A stretch of 64,000 nt of DNA. Source: JALYXV01 sp963791545. GTDB taxonomy: Bacteria; Actinomycetota; Acidimicrobiia; Acidimicrobiales; Palsa-688. This document shows positions 23,794 through 31,507 of this stretch, one piece after another. The stretch's first letter is position 1; every line of letters begins with the position of its first letter. The stretch spans positions 185,096 through 249,095 of the forward strand of contig CAWBSR010000003.1 in assembly GCA_963791545.1 (NCBI GenBank). Reading direction: 5' to 3'. The notes beneath the pieces are model-generated. The model was not told the DNA's origin. It worked only from the letters and a program-made list of their open reading frames with translations, and ran no database searches. The translations under genes were made by a program, and so were the position numbers.

Positions 23794-24159
23794 TCAGGCG
23801 GCAGGCGTATCGACGTTGTCGGGCTGTTGGCGAGACCTGAGGTCATGGTCGGTGATCTTGAGGATCCCGCCGAGACCGGTGACTTGCAGCACCTTGAGCG
23901 TCGACGGCCGGGGCGAACGAAGGACAAGGTCGCCACCGGCCCGCCGCATCCGCTTGAGTCCGCCGACAAGCACTCCAAGCGCGGTCGAGTCGACGAAGTC
24001 GACCCCGGCGACGTCGACGGTGATGTGCCGTACCCCTTGTGAGGCCAGGTCCGTCAGCGTCTCGCGGAGGCGCGACGACGTGTACACGTCAAGTTCGCCC
24101 TCGAGAACGATGTCAACGCTGTCGCCCACCCGATTGCCCGCGATCGAAAAATCCATCAT
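23794..24159 (-). CDS. STAS domain anti-sigma factor antagonist
   Basis: A 121-residue protein starting at ATG 24159, 10 nt after GGAG; the open frame extends to 24213. It is a single STAS domain: IVLEGELDVYTSSRLRETL, then VDFVDSTALGVLVGGLKRM, with the Ser of DST as the phosphorylation site. C-terminal LVLRSPRPSTLKVLQVTGL matches the SpoIIAA/RsbV fold. It should bind or release an anti-sigma kinase depending on phosphorylation. No RsbW-type kinase or sigma factor gene is adjacent. It is convergent with the sugar dehydrogenase gene. Confidence 0.92.
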   Translation of the reverse strand: MMDFSIAGNRVGDSVDIVLEGELDVYTSSRLRETLTDLASQGVRHITVDVAGVDFVDSTALGVLVGGLKRMRRAGGDLVLRSPRPSTLKVLQVTGLGGILKITDHDLRSRQQPDNVDTPAA

Positions 24160-24605
24160 TTGTTGATACTCCGAAGAAGCTTGTTCACCCCAGGGTGGTC
24201 CGCCGACCGCCACTGATGACCCTGGCTAGAGGCTCAACCGGATCTGATGTCGAGCACGGATCGTACCTGACGATAAGCGGTAGCTCAACGCGGCCCGGCA
24301 ATCTCCGCTTGGCAGGCTTCGGTTGCCGCCCGGGCGGGAGGGGCCGTCGTACCACCGTGGCGCCGCGGGTAGCCCGACGCCGGAGCGCTGTGTGAACACC
24401 GTGTGTTCTGCGTTTTCGCGTTACCTATGCCGGGTATTGGCGTCTCGGGGTTGAGCAGCCAGCCACTGAACGTGTAGGCGCTGGCCCATCGACGGTCAGC
24501 CCGTGATTGAACGAAGTGGACGGAATATGCCTGTGGCACAGCTATGCACAACCGGGGCTCCGGCATTCTCACCTTGCCGCGAGACGGAGTTCGCGAGGCA
24601 GACGC
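24160..24605. promoter_or_regulatory. Divergent intergenic region upstream of the galactose operon
   Basis: About 450 bp with no supportable gene between the STAS gene (leftward) and the nine-gene operon (rightward). It contains a perfect inverted repeat GAACAC-CGT-GTGTTC at 24394-24408, ~200 bp before the first start codon. It must hold the promoters of both units. The repeat differs from the SOS box in spacing (7 rather than 4 nt between GAAC and GTTC). Confidence 0.55.
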
Positions 24606-25640
24606 ATGAGTGAACGACGTTTGCGTATCCCCACCGGTCACCTCGGCTCGACCGGTCTCGAGATCTCACGCGTCGGGCTCGGAGCGTGGGCCATCGGCGG
24701 GGGGGAGTGGCAGGGAGGATGGGGTCGCCAGGACGACGGCGACTCCATCGCCGCGGTCCTGCGGGCCGTTGAGCGAGGTGTGAACTGGATCGATACCGCG
24801 CCGGCCTACGGACTCGGTCGAGCCGAGGAGGTCGTCGGCAAGGCGGTGGGCCAGCTCCCGGAGAGCGACCGACCGTTGTTGTTTACCAAGTGCGGCCTGG
24901 TATGGGACGCCGGCGAGCGCGAGGTTCGGAACACCCTGGCCCCTGAGTCGATCCGGCGCGAGTGTGAGGACTCGCTGCGGCGACTTGGTGTCGACCAGCT
25001 TGACCTGCTCCAGGCGCACTGGCCCACGTGGGACGACACCCCGTTGGAGGAGTCGTGGGGGGCGATGGCCGCGTTGGTCGACGAGGGGAAGGTCCGGTTC
25101 ATCGGGCTCAGCAACTTTGGCCTCGAGGACCTGACGTTGTGCGAATCGAGCCGCCATGTGGACACCTTCCAACCACAGCTGAACCTCCTCGTCCGAGGGG
25201 CGGCCTCGGATCTCTTGCCCTGGTGCTCGGAGCATGGCACCGGTGTCATCGTGTACAGCCCCATGCGGTCCGGTCTGTTGACCGGCCGCTTCTCGGCTGA
25301 CCGGGTGGCGTCTCTGCCTGAAGACGATTGGCGGGGCAGGGACGACGACTTCACCGAGCCGAAGTTGAGCCGCAACCTGGCTCTCGTCGACGGGCTCAAG
25401 CCCATTGCCGAACGGCTCGACGCGACGCTGGCAGAACTGGCCATCGCCTGGACGCTGGCCTGGGATGCCGTCGACGGCGCCATCGTGGGTGCCCGCAATC
25501 CCGCTCAGGTGGACAGCTGGGTGGCCGCCGCCGGTTTGCAACTAGACGAACAGGATCTTGAGGAGATCGCGTCGACCATCGCCGCAACCGGCGCCGGCGA
25601 CGGGCCGACGGGGCCGTTCCCCGCCGGGACTCCTCAATGA
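24606..25640 (+). CDS. Aldo/keto reductase
   Basis: A 344-residue AKR with WIDTAPAYGLGRAEEVVG (catalytic Asp and Tyr), LLFTKCGLVW (Lys) and LLQAHWP (His), and a C-terminal NADPH region AIVGARNPAQVDSW. It resembles the YhdN/Tas-like branch. ATG 24606 follows GAGGCAG; the frame is open further upstream without support. It is the first gene of a nine-gene sugar operon and overlaps the next gene by ATGA. It may reduce an aldose or keto-sugar released by the hydrolases of the operon. Confidence 0.9.
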   Translation: MSERRLRIPTGHLGSTGLEISRVGLGAWAIGGGEWQGGWGRQDDGDSIAAVLRAVERGVNWIDTAPAYGLGRAEEVVGKAVGQLPESDRPLLFTKCGLVWDAGEREVRNTLAPESIRRECEDSLRRLGVDQLDLLQAHWPTWDDTPLEESWGAMAALVDEGKVRFIGLSNFGLEDLTLCESSRHVDTFQPQLNLLVRGAASDLLPWCSEHGTGVIVYSPMRSGLLTGRFSADRVASLPEDDWRGRDDDFTEPKLSRNLALVDGLKPIAERLDATLAELAIAWTLAWDAVDGAIVGARNPAQVDSWVAAAGLQLDEQDLEEIASTIAATGAGDGPTGPFPAGTPQ

Positions 25641-26980
25641 TCGGCCCCCACCGGAAACCGATGTCCTCCATAGCCTTCATCGGAGCTTTCGAATCGACCT
25701 TCCAACCGGCGCATGACCGCGATGTGACCGAGACAACCGAGCACCACGTTCGCTGGCGGTCCGATCTCGCCTTGCTGGCCGCCTGCCACGTTCGCCGGGT
25801 CCGCTATCCGCTGCGATGGCATCGCATCGAGCCGGAACCGGGACGCTTCGACTGGAGGTACCCCGACGAAGTCCTTGGATTTATGCACGAGAACGGTTTT
25901 GAGCCGATCGTCGATCTGCTGCACCACACCAGCTACCCGGCCTGGTTGGGCAATCTGGCTGCACCCACATTCGAACCGGCATTCCTGCGCTTCGTCGAGG
26001 CCGTGGCCGAGCGCTACCCCTGGATTCCTGGCTACACCGTGTGCAATGAACCGTTCACGACCATTCTCTTGTGCGGCCAGTTGGGGGTATGGCCGCCCCA
26101 CACGTCAGGTCTGGACGGGTTCATCGATTTGGCCCGCAACGTCTTTCCCGCCATCACCCGGGCCAGCCGAGCGTTGCACGACCTTTTGCCCGACGCTGAG
26201 CACCTCCATGTCGAGGCGTGCGAGCGCCACAGTTGGTCGACCCCGGAGGGCGAGGAATTCGCCGTCCTCGCCAACGACCGACGCTTCCTGCTCACCGACC
26301 TCTTCCTGGGGCGGCCCGTCGATGCCGACCGGCCGTTCGTGCAGGATCTGGTCAGAGCGGGGGGCGAGGACCTGTTGACGGTGGCCGCCGGCCATGTCGA
26401 TGTCCTGGGGCTTGACTATTACGCCCACAACCAGTGGCACTGGAGCCGGCCAGGTCTCGGGAGCAACACCCCCCCGTCGCCGCCCCCGCTCGCCGAGCTC
26501 ATCACGGAATACTGGGACCGCTACCAGATCCCTGTCGCACTAGGCGAGACCAACATCCGGGGTTTCGCATCCGACCGCGCTTCGTGGTTGAAGTACACCT
26601 TGGAGCAATGTGAGGCCGCCCGCGACCACGGTGTCGATCTACGTGGTTACTGCTGGTTTCCGTTCATCGACTCGGCGGACTGGGCCTCCCTGCTCTGCGA
26701 ATGCGTGGCGGCCATCGACCCCGTCGGCGTCTTCTGGCTTGACGAGAATCTGGACCGGCGGCCGTCGTCGATGTCGGTGGCGTACTCCTTGGCCGCGTCA
26801 GGCGTTCCCGCCGCCGGCCTACCGGCCTACCGCCTCCGCCGGCCCGTCGCCGACTGGCTGCAGGGGTGGCTGCCCCACATGGCTCACTGGGACTGGCAGC
26901 CCCCGCCCGCCGGGGAGGCCTGCTCGAACATTCACGCCCCTGATGACCGTATCGAAGTGAGGATCAACGATGTCGCCTGA
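25637..26980 (+). CDS. Clan GH-A glycoside hydrolase, GH1-like
   Basis: A 447-residue (β/α)8 hydrolase. The acid/base is Glu138 in YTVCNEPF and the nucleophile is probably Glu304 in VALGETNIRG. The N-terminal motif FESTFQPAHDRDVTETTEHH and the barrel layout recall GH1, but the sequence is divergent. There is no signal peptide, so it works on imported glycosides. Its start overlaps the AKR stop and its end overlaps the glycosyltransferase by 11 bp. Given GH2, GalT and GalK downstream, a β-galactosidic or mixed-glycoside substrate is plausible but unproven. Confidence 0.82.
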   Translation: MIGPHRKPMSSIAFIGAFESTFQPAHDRDVTETTEHHVRWRSDLALLAACHVRRVRYPLRWHRIEPEPGRFDWRYPDEVLGFMHENGFEPIVDLLHHTSYPAWLGNLAAPTFEPAFLRFVEAVAERYPWIPGYTVCNEPFTTILLCGQLGVWPPHTSGLDGFIDLARNVFPAITRASRALHDLLPDAEHLHVEACERHSWSTPEGEEFAVLANDRRFLLTDLFLGRPVDADRPFVQDLVRAGGEDLLTVAAGHVDVLGLDYYAHNQWHWSRPGLGSNTPPSPPPLAELITEYWDRYQIPVALGETNIRGFASDRASWLKYTLEQCEAARDHGVDLRGYCWFPFIDSADWASLLCECVAAIDPVGVFWLDENLDRRPSSMSVAYSLAASGVPAAGLPAYRLRRPVADWLQGWLPHMAHWDWQPPPAGEACSNIHAPDDRIEVRINDVA

Positions 26981-28091
26981 TCTTGTCGTCCTGTCTCATC
27001 TGCGGTGGACGTTCGTCTGGCAACGGCCCCAGCACCTGATCTCCCGGTTGTCCGAGCGCTACCAGCGAACATGGTTCGTAGAGGAGCCAGAGGTACTCGC
27101 AGGCTTGTCCGCCCCGGTGCTTCGCGTCCAGGAACTGGAACAGGTGACCAGGGTGTGGTTGGAGGTTCCGCCGGGACTGTCGGGAGCCGGTTTCGACGCG
27201 GTGGCGTCCGAGTACTACTCGTCGCTGCTGATCGACCTCATAGGGACCCGGCCGAAAAGGACGGCGTGGCTATATACGCCGATGGCCCTGGACGTGGCGC
27301 GACGGCTGCGACCGTCGGTTCTTGTCTATGACGTCATGGACGATTTGGCGGCCTTCCGCTTTGCCCCCCCGGGACTGGTGCTGAGGCAACGCCAGGCACT
27401 GCGTGAGGCCGACATCGTGTTCACCGGTGGGCGATCGCTACACCGCTCGGTGCTCGAGCACCGTGCCGTCAGCGCCCACTGCTTCCCGAGCGGCGTCGAG
27501 CCGGAACACTATGAACCGGCGATCGCCCAGCGCCACGCGAGGCAGTCCGATGGCCGCCGAGTGGCAGGCTATGTCGGGGTGATCGACGAGCGCATCGACC
27601 TCGATCTCGTCGCTGGTTTGGCCGCCGAGTTGCCTGATTGGGAGATCCGCATGGTGGGTCCCGTGGTCAAAATTGATCCTGCCACCCTCCCCCGGGCCGC
27701 CAACATCACCTACCCCGGTGCTCGCCTGTATAGCGAATTGCCCCTTGTCATGGCGGGCTTCGACGTTGGGCTCATGCCGTTCGCGGCGAACGAGGCCACT
27801 CGTTCAATCAGTCCCACCAAGACGCTCGAGTACCTGGCGTCGGGCCTGCCGGTCGTCAGCACACCCGTGCCCGATGTCGTCGCCGACTATTCCGGCATCG
27901 TCACGCTGGGCCGTGACGCCGCGGGTCTGGCCGATGCTTGTCGCGCCGCAGTAGTCGAATGCCCCCAGGCTCGAGCGGAAAGGATCCGCCCGGTACTGCG
28001 GAACCATCATTGGGACACCATCGCCCGAGCCATGCAGGCTCTGGTTGACGGTATCGGTGAGTCCTCCGACGCCACTCAGGAGTCGGCATGA
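26970..28091 (+). CDS. Glycosyltransferase family 1/4 (GT-B fold)
   Basis: A 373-residue protein with an N-terminal SHLRWTFVWQRPQHLISRL motif, typical of a GT-B subgroup often found beside UDP-galactopyranose mutases. The C-terminal donor domain has GYVGVIDERIDLDLV, PGARLYSELPLVMAGFDVGLMPF and SPTKTLEYLASGLPVV. ATG 26970 is preceded by GAGG. ATGA overlap with the mutase gene that follows suggests that the two products act together, possibly adding galactofuranose. Cytoplasmic or membrane-associated. Confidence 0.87.
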   Translation: MSPDLVVLSHLRWTFVWQRPQHLISRLSERYQRTWFVEEPEVLAGLSAPVLRVQELEQVTRVWLEVPPGLSGAGFDAVASEYYSSLLIDLIGTRPKRTAWLYTPMALDVARRLRPSVLVYDVMDDLAAFRFAPPGLVLRQRQALREADIVFTGGRSLHRSVLEHRAVSAHCFPSGVEPEHYEPAIAQRHARQSDGRRVAGYVGVIDERIDLDLVAGLAAELPDWEIRMVGPVVKIDPATLPRAANITYPGARLYSELPLVMAGFDVGLMPFAANEATRSISPTKTLEYLASGLPVVSTPVPDVVADYSGIVTLGRDAAGLADACRAAVVECPQARAERIRPVLRNHHWDTIARAMQALVDGIGESSDATQESA

Positions 28092-29485
28092 CCACCCCGA
28101 CCATCCCCGCCGACCCCCGTATCGTCATCATCGGGGCCGGCCCCACCGGCCTTGGGGCCGGGTACCGCCTCCAGGAGCTCGGATATCAAGACTGGGTCAT
28201 CCTCGAAGCCAACGACTACGTCGGTGGCCTGGCCACCTCCTTCACCGATGAGGCCGGCTTCACCTACGACATCGGCGGCCACGTGATGTTCAGCCACTAC
28301 CAGTACTACGACGATCTGGTCGACAAGCTGATGGGCGGCGACTACACCGAGCTCCAGCGTGAAGCGTGGGTTTGGATGGAGGACCGCTTCATCCCCTATC
28401 CCTTCCAGAACAACATCCGCGACCTTGAACCCCAGACGGTCTTCGACTGTGTGGCAGGGCTCGTCCGAGCGCAGCGGGAGAAACACAACCCCAATAACTT
28501 CCGCGAGTGGGTGGACGCCGTCATGGGTTCCGGCATCGCAAAGCATTTCATGATCCCCTACAACTTCAAGGTCTGGGCCACGCCGGCCGAGCTCATGAAC
28601 TATGTCTGGATCGGCGAGCGGGTCTCGGTGGTGGATGTCGAAACGATCCTGCGCAACGTGATCCTCGGTGCCGACCAGGTGTCATGGGGACCCAATAACA
28701 CGTTCAAGTATCCGCTCCGGGGCGGGACCGGATTCCTCTACGAGGGACTCCGTCGGTTCGTGGAGGATCATCTGGAGTTGCAGACCCCCGTGGCTTCGGT
28801 CGACCCGGTGGCCAAGGTGGTGAGGACCGCCGATGGCCGCCGATGGCCCTATGACGTGCTGCTTTCGACCATGCCGCTCAACAAGCTCATCGACTGTACG
28901 GAGTCGGTGCCGGACTCTATTGCCGCTGCGGCCGCGGGTCTGCACTGGAGCGGTAGCCACATCGTCGGCGTGGGCGTGGACGGCCCGGCGGACACCACGA
29001 AAAACTGGATCTATTTTCCTGAGCCGCAAGTCCCGTTCTACCGGGTCACATATTTGAGCAACTACTCGCCCTACATCACACCCAAGCCCGACCAGACGCT
29101 ATTCCTCACCGAAACCTCGCGGTCAATCTACAAACCGGAGGACGAATCCCGGATCGTGGACCGCGTGATCGACGGGCTCATCGCGACCAGGCTGATGCAG
29201 GATGCGGATAGGGATCGGATCGTCACCACCTGGCGGTGCTCACCTGACATGTCATATCCCGTACCGACGGTCAGCCGCGACGCGAGCCTGGGGACGATTC
29301 AACCTTGGCTGCGGTCGCAGGGAATCTGGTCGCGGGGCCGTTTCGGAGCCTGGCTGTACGAGATCGGAAATATGGACCACTCGGCGATGCAGGGAGTCGA
29401 GTTCGTCAACCACGTGCTGCGCGGTGAGCCTGAGACGGTCTGGATTCCACGCGGCGAGGGAGCAGCGGGCGGCGGCATCCGGTGA
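28088..29485 (+). CDS. glf: UDP-galactopyranose mutase, eukaryotic type
   Basis: A 465-residue flavoprotein converting UDP-galactopyranose to UDP-galactofuranose. FAD site IVIIGAGPTGLGAGYRL is followed by EANDYVGGLATS. Several stretches match fungal UGMs closely as I remember them: GGHVMFSHYQYYDD, PYPFQNNIRDL, IPYNFKVWATP, WGPNNTFKYPLRGGTG, IYFPEPQVPFYR and IWSRGRFGAWLYEIGN. Typical bacterial Glf is ~380 residues and shares little of this. Position next to GalE, which makes UDP-galactose, supports the reaction. ATGA overlap with the glycosyltransferase gene upstream; 7-bp gap to galE. Confidence 0.88.
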   Translation: MTTPTIPADPRIVIIGAGPTGLGAGYRLQELGYQDWVILEANDYVGGLATSFTDEAGFTYDIGGHVMFSHYQYYDDLVDKLMGGDYTELQREAWVWMEDRFIPYPFQNNIRDLEPQTVFDCVAGLVRAQREKHNPNNFREWVDAVMGSGIAKHFMIPYNFKVWATPAELMNYVWIGERVSVVDVETILRNVILGADQVSWGPNNTFKYPLRGGTGFLYEGLRRFVEDHLELQTPVASVDPVAKVVRTADGRRWPYDVLLSTMPLNKLIDCTESVPDSIAAAAAGLHWSGSHIVGVGVDGPADTTKNWIYFPEPQVPFYRVTYLSNYSPYITPKPDQTLFLTETSRSIYKPEDESRIVDRVIDGLIATRLMQDADRDRIVTTWRCSPDMSYPVPTVSRDASLGTIQPWLRSQGIWSRGRFGAWLYEIGNMDHSAMQGVEFVNHVLRGEPETVWIPRGEGAAGGGIR

Positions 29486-29492
29486 GCCGTCG

Positions 29493-30458
29493 ATGAAGCT
29501 ACTGGTCGTCGGGGGTGCCGGGTATATCGGCAGCGTGGTGGCCGGCCAGTTGCTGGCCGCTGGCCATGACGTCACCGTGGCGGACAACTTGGTGCGGGGC
29601 CACCGCGACGCGGTTCCCACCGACGCCCACTTTGCGGCCGTGGACCTCTTGCATGCCCCCTCCGTGCAGAACCTCGTGGCGCAAGGCTTCGACGGGGTGT
29701 TGCATTTCGCCGCCCTGTCGCTGGTGGCCGAGTCGGTTGCCGAGCCCGTCCGGTACTTCCGGGTCAATGTCGGGGGGACCTTGAACCTCCTCGACGCGCT
29801 GCGCGTCGCGCGCGTGCCCCGGCTGGTCTTCTCGTCGACTGCCGCGGTTTACGGCGAGCCGGAGGAGGTCCCCATCCGCGAGGATGCGCCGACCAAGCCG
29901 ACCAACCCTTACGGGGCTTCGAAGCTCGCGGTCGACCAGGCGATCGCCTTCCAGTGCGCCGCCACCGGCCTCGGGGCGGTAAGCCTGCGCTACTTCAATG
30001 TCGCCGGCGCTTCTGGGCACTATGGTGAACGCCACGATCCGGAGACGCACCTCATTCCTCTGGTGCTCGCAGCCGCGGCCGGTTCCCGGCCCTGCGTGCA
30101 TGTTTTCGGCACCGACTACCCCACCGCCGACGGCACCGCCGTCCGGGACTACATCCACGTGGAGGACCTTGGCCGGGCTCACCTTCTCGCCCTGGAGTCG
30201 ATCGACGGTGAGGGCCACCGCATCTACAACCTGGGCAACGGCGAGGGGTTCTCGGTGCGCCAGGTCCTCGACGCCGCGACAGCGGTGACCGGCCGGCCCA
30301 TCCCGGCCGTGGACGGCCCCCGGCGGGCTGGCGATCCGCCCGTGCTGGTGGCGTCGAGTGCCCGGGCCCGGCGGGATCTGGGATGGAAACCAGAGAAGCC
30401 TGAGCTGAAGGCCATGGTGGCCGACGCCTGGGCCTACGCCCGACGCGGCGCCTCGTGA
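29493..30458 (+). CDS. galE: UDP-glucose 4-epimerase
   Basis: A 321-residue SDR. VVGGAGYIGSVVAGQLL binds NAD, VLHFAALSLVAESV follows, the catalytic Ser region is VFSSTAAVYGEPE and YxxxK is in NPYGASKLAVD. Then come LRYFNVAGA, GTDYPTADGTAVRDYIHVEDL and YNLGNGEGFSVRQVL, all GalE hallmarks. ATG 29493 is used; the open frame reaches back into the mutase gene. It interconverts UDP-galactose and UDP-glucose in the Leloir pathway and feeds the mutase. It overlaps the next gene through GTGA. Confidence 0.95.
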   Translation: MKLLVVGGAGYIGSVVAGQLLAAGHDVTVADNLVRGHRDAVPTDAHFAAVDLLHAPSVQNLVAQGFDGVLHFAALSLVAESVAEPVRYFRVNVGGTLNLLDALRVARVPRLVFSSTAAVYGEPEEVPIREDAPTKPTNPYGASKLAVDQAIAFQCAATGLGAVSLRYFNVAGASGHYGERHDPETHLIPLVLAAAAGSRPCVHVFGTDYPTADGTAVRDYIHVEDLGRAHLLALESIDGEGHRIYNLGNGEGFSVRQVLDAATAVTGRPIPAVDGPRRAGDPPVLVASSARARRDLGWKPEKPELKAMVADAWAYARRGAS

Positions 30459-31507
30459 GCGAGGTTATGTGCGGTGCCTACCTACCCGGTGGGCGCCGGG
30501 TCGACCTGCGCCACGTCCCGGTGCCGGCGCCGGGGCCCAGCCAGGTGCTCGTCGCCATGCGAGCCTCGACCATATGTGGTAGCGACCTGCGGGCCATCTA
30601 CCGCGAGCACGTCGGCTCGGGCCCGGAGGCCTACCAGGATGTGATAGCCGGCCACGAACCGGCAGGCCAGATCGTGGCGGTCGGCGCTGACTGCCGCCGG
30701 TTCGGGGAAGGGGACCGGGTCGCCCTCTATCACATTGCCGGCTGCGGCCTGTGCTCCGACTGCCGGTCGGGCTACATGATCTCGTGCACGTCGCCGCGAC
30801 GGGCGGCGTACGGATGGCAGCGAGATGGCGGCCACGCCGACTACCTCCTCGCCGACGAGTCGACCTGCATCCGCCTTCCCGACGAGCTGAGCTTTCTCGA
30901 TGGGGCATGTGTGGCCTGCGGGTTCGGGACGGCCTACGAGGCGCTGAGCCGGGCTGCGGTGTCGGGCCGCGACGCCGTGCTCGTCACCGGGCTCGGTCCG
31001 GTGGGTTTGGCAGCAACGCTGCTGGCACGAGCCTTGGGTGCCCAGTTGGTGATCGGCATCGACGCCAACGGTGACCGCCGTGCGCTGGCCCGGTCGCTCG
31101 GCGCGGTCGACCACGTCTTGGGCGCGGACGGCGCCACGTTGGAGTCGGTGCGCGACCTCACGGGCGGCCACGGTTGTGAGGTTTCCATCGACTGCTCGGG
31201 GGCGGCGGCGGCGCGGGCGGCGGCATTGCAAGGCACTCGGCGCTGGGGGCGCTGCGTGCTCGTGGGCGAGGGTGGTCGCCTGGAGGTCGATGTCAGTCCC
31301 ACGATCATCCATCCCCAGCTCACCGTGATCGGGTCCTGGGTCACCAGCGTCGGGCGCATGGAGGACCTCGTCGGGCGGCTCGTCCGGTGGGGTCTGCACC
31401 CGGAGCAGACGGTGACGGACCGCTTCGGCTTGGAGGAAGCCGCCGAGGCGTACCGGGTCGCCGATGGCGGTGACCGGGGAAAAGTGGCGATAACCATGGA
31501 GCGATAG
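30455..31507 (+). CDS. Zinc-binding alcohol/sugar-alcohol dehydrogenase (MDR)
   Basis: A 350-residue enzyme from GTG 30455. Catalytic zinc: TICGSDLRAIY and AGHEPAGQIVAVG; structural zinc: CGLCSDCRSGYMISC. The NAD site is VLVTGLGPVGLAATLLARALGA. It is closest to the sorbitol/threonine dehydrogenase group. In this operon it could oxidise a sugar alcohol or a C-OH of a galactoside, working with the aldo/keto reductase; this is inference. Junctions on both sides overlap (GTGA before, TAGTG after). Confidence 0.9.
   Translation: MSEVMCGAYLPGGRRVDLRHVPVPAPGPSQVLVAMRASTICGSDLRAIYREHVGSGPEAYQDVIAGHEPAGQIVAVGADCRRFGEGDRVALYHIAGCGLCSDCRSGYMISCTSPRRAAYGWQRDGGHADYLLADESTCIRLPDELSFLDGACVACGFGTAYEALSRAAVSGRDAVLVTGLGPVGLAATLLARALGAQLVIGIDANGDRRALARSLGAVDHVLGADGATLESVRDLTGGHGCEVSIDCSGAAAARAAALQGTRRWGRCVLVGEGGRLEVDVSPTIIHPQLTVIGSWVTSVGRMEDLVGRLVRWGLHPEQTVTDRFGLEEAAEAYRVADGGDRGKVAITMER

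Noticed and set aside
24394..24408. LexA box at the galactose operon
   Set aside because: GAAC and GTTC are separated by 7 nt instead of 4, so it does not match the SOS consensus.
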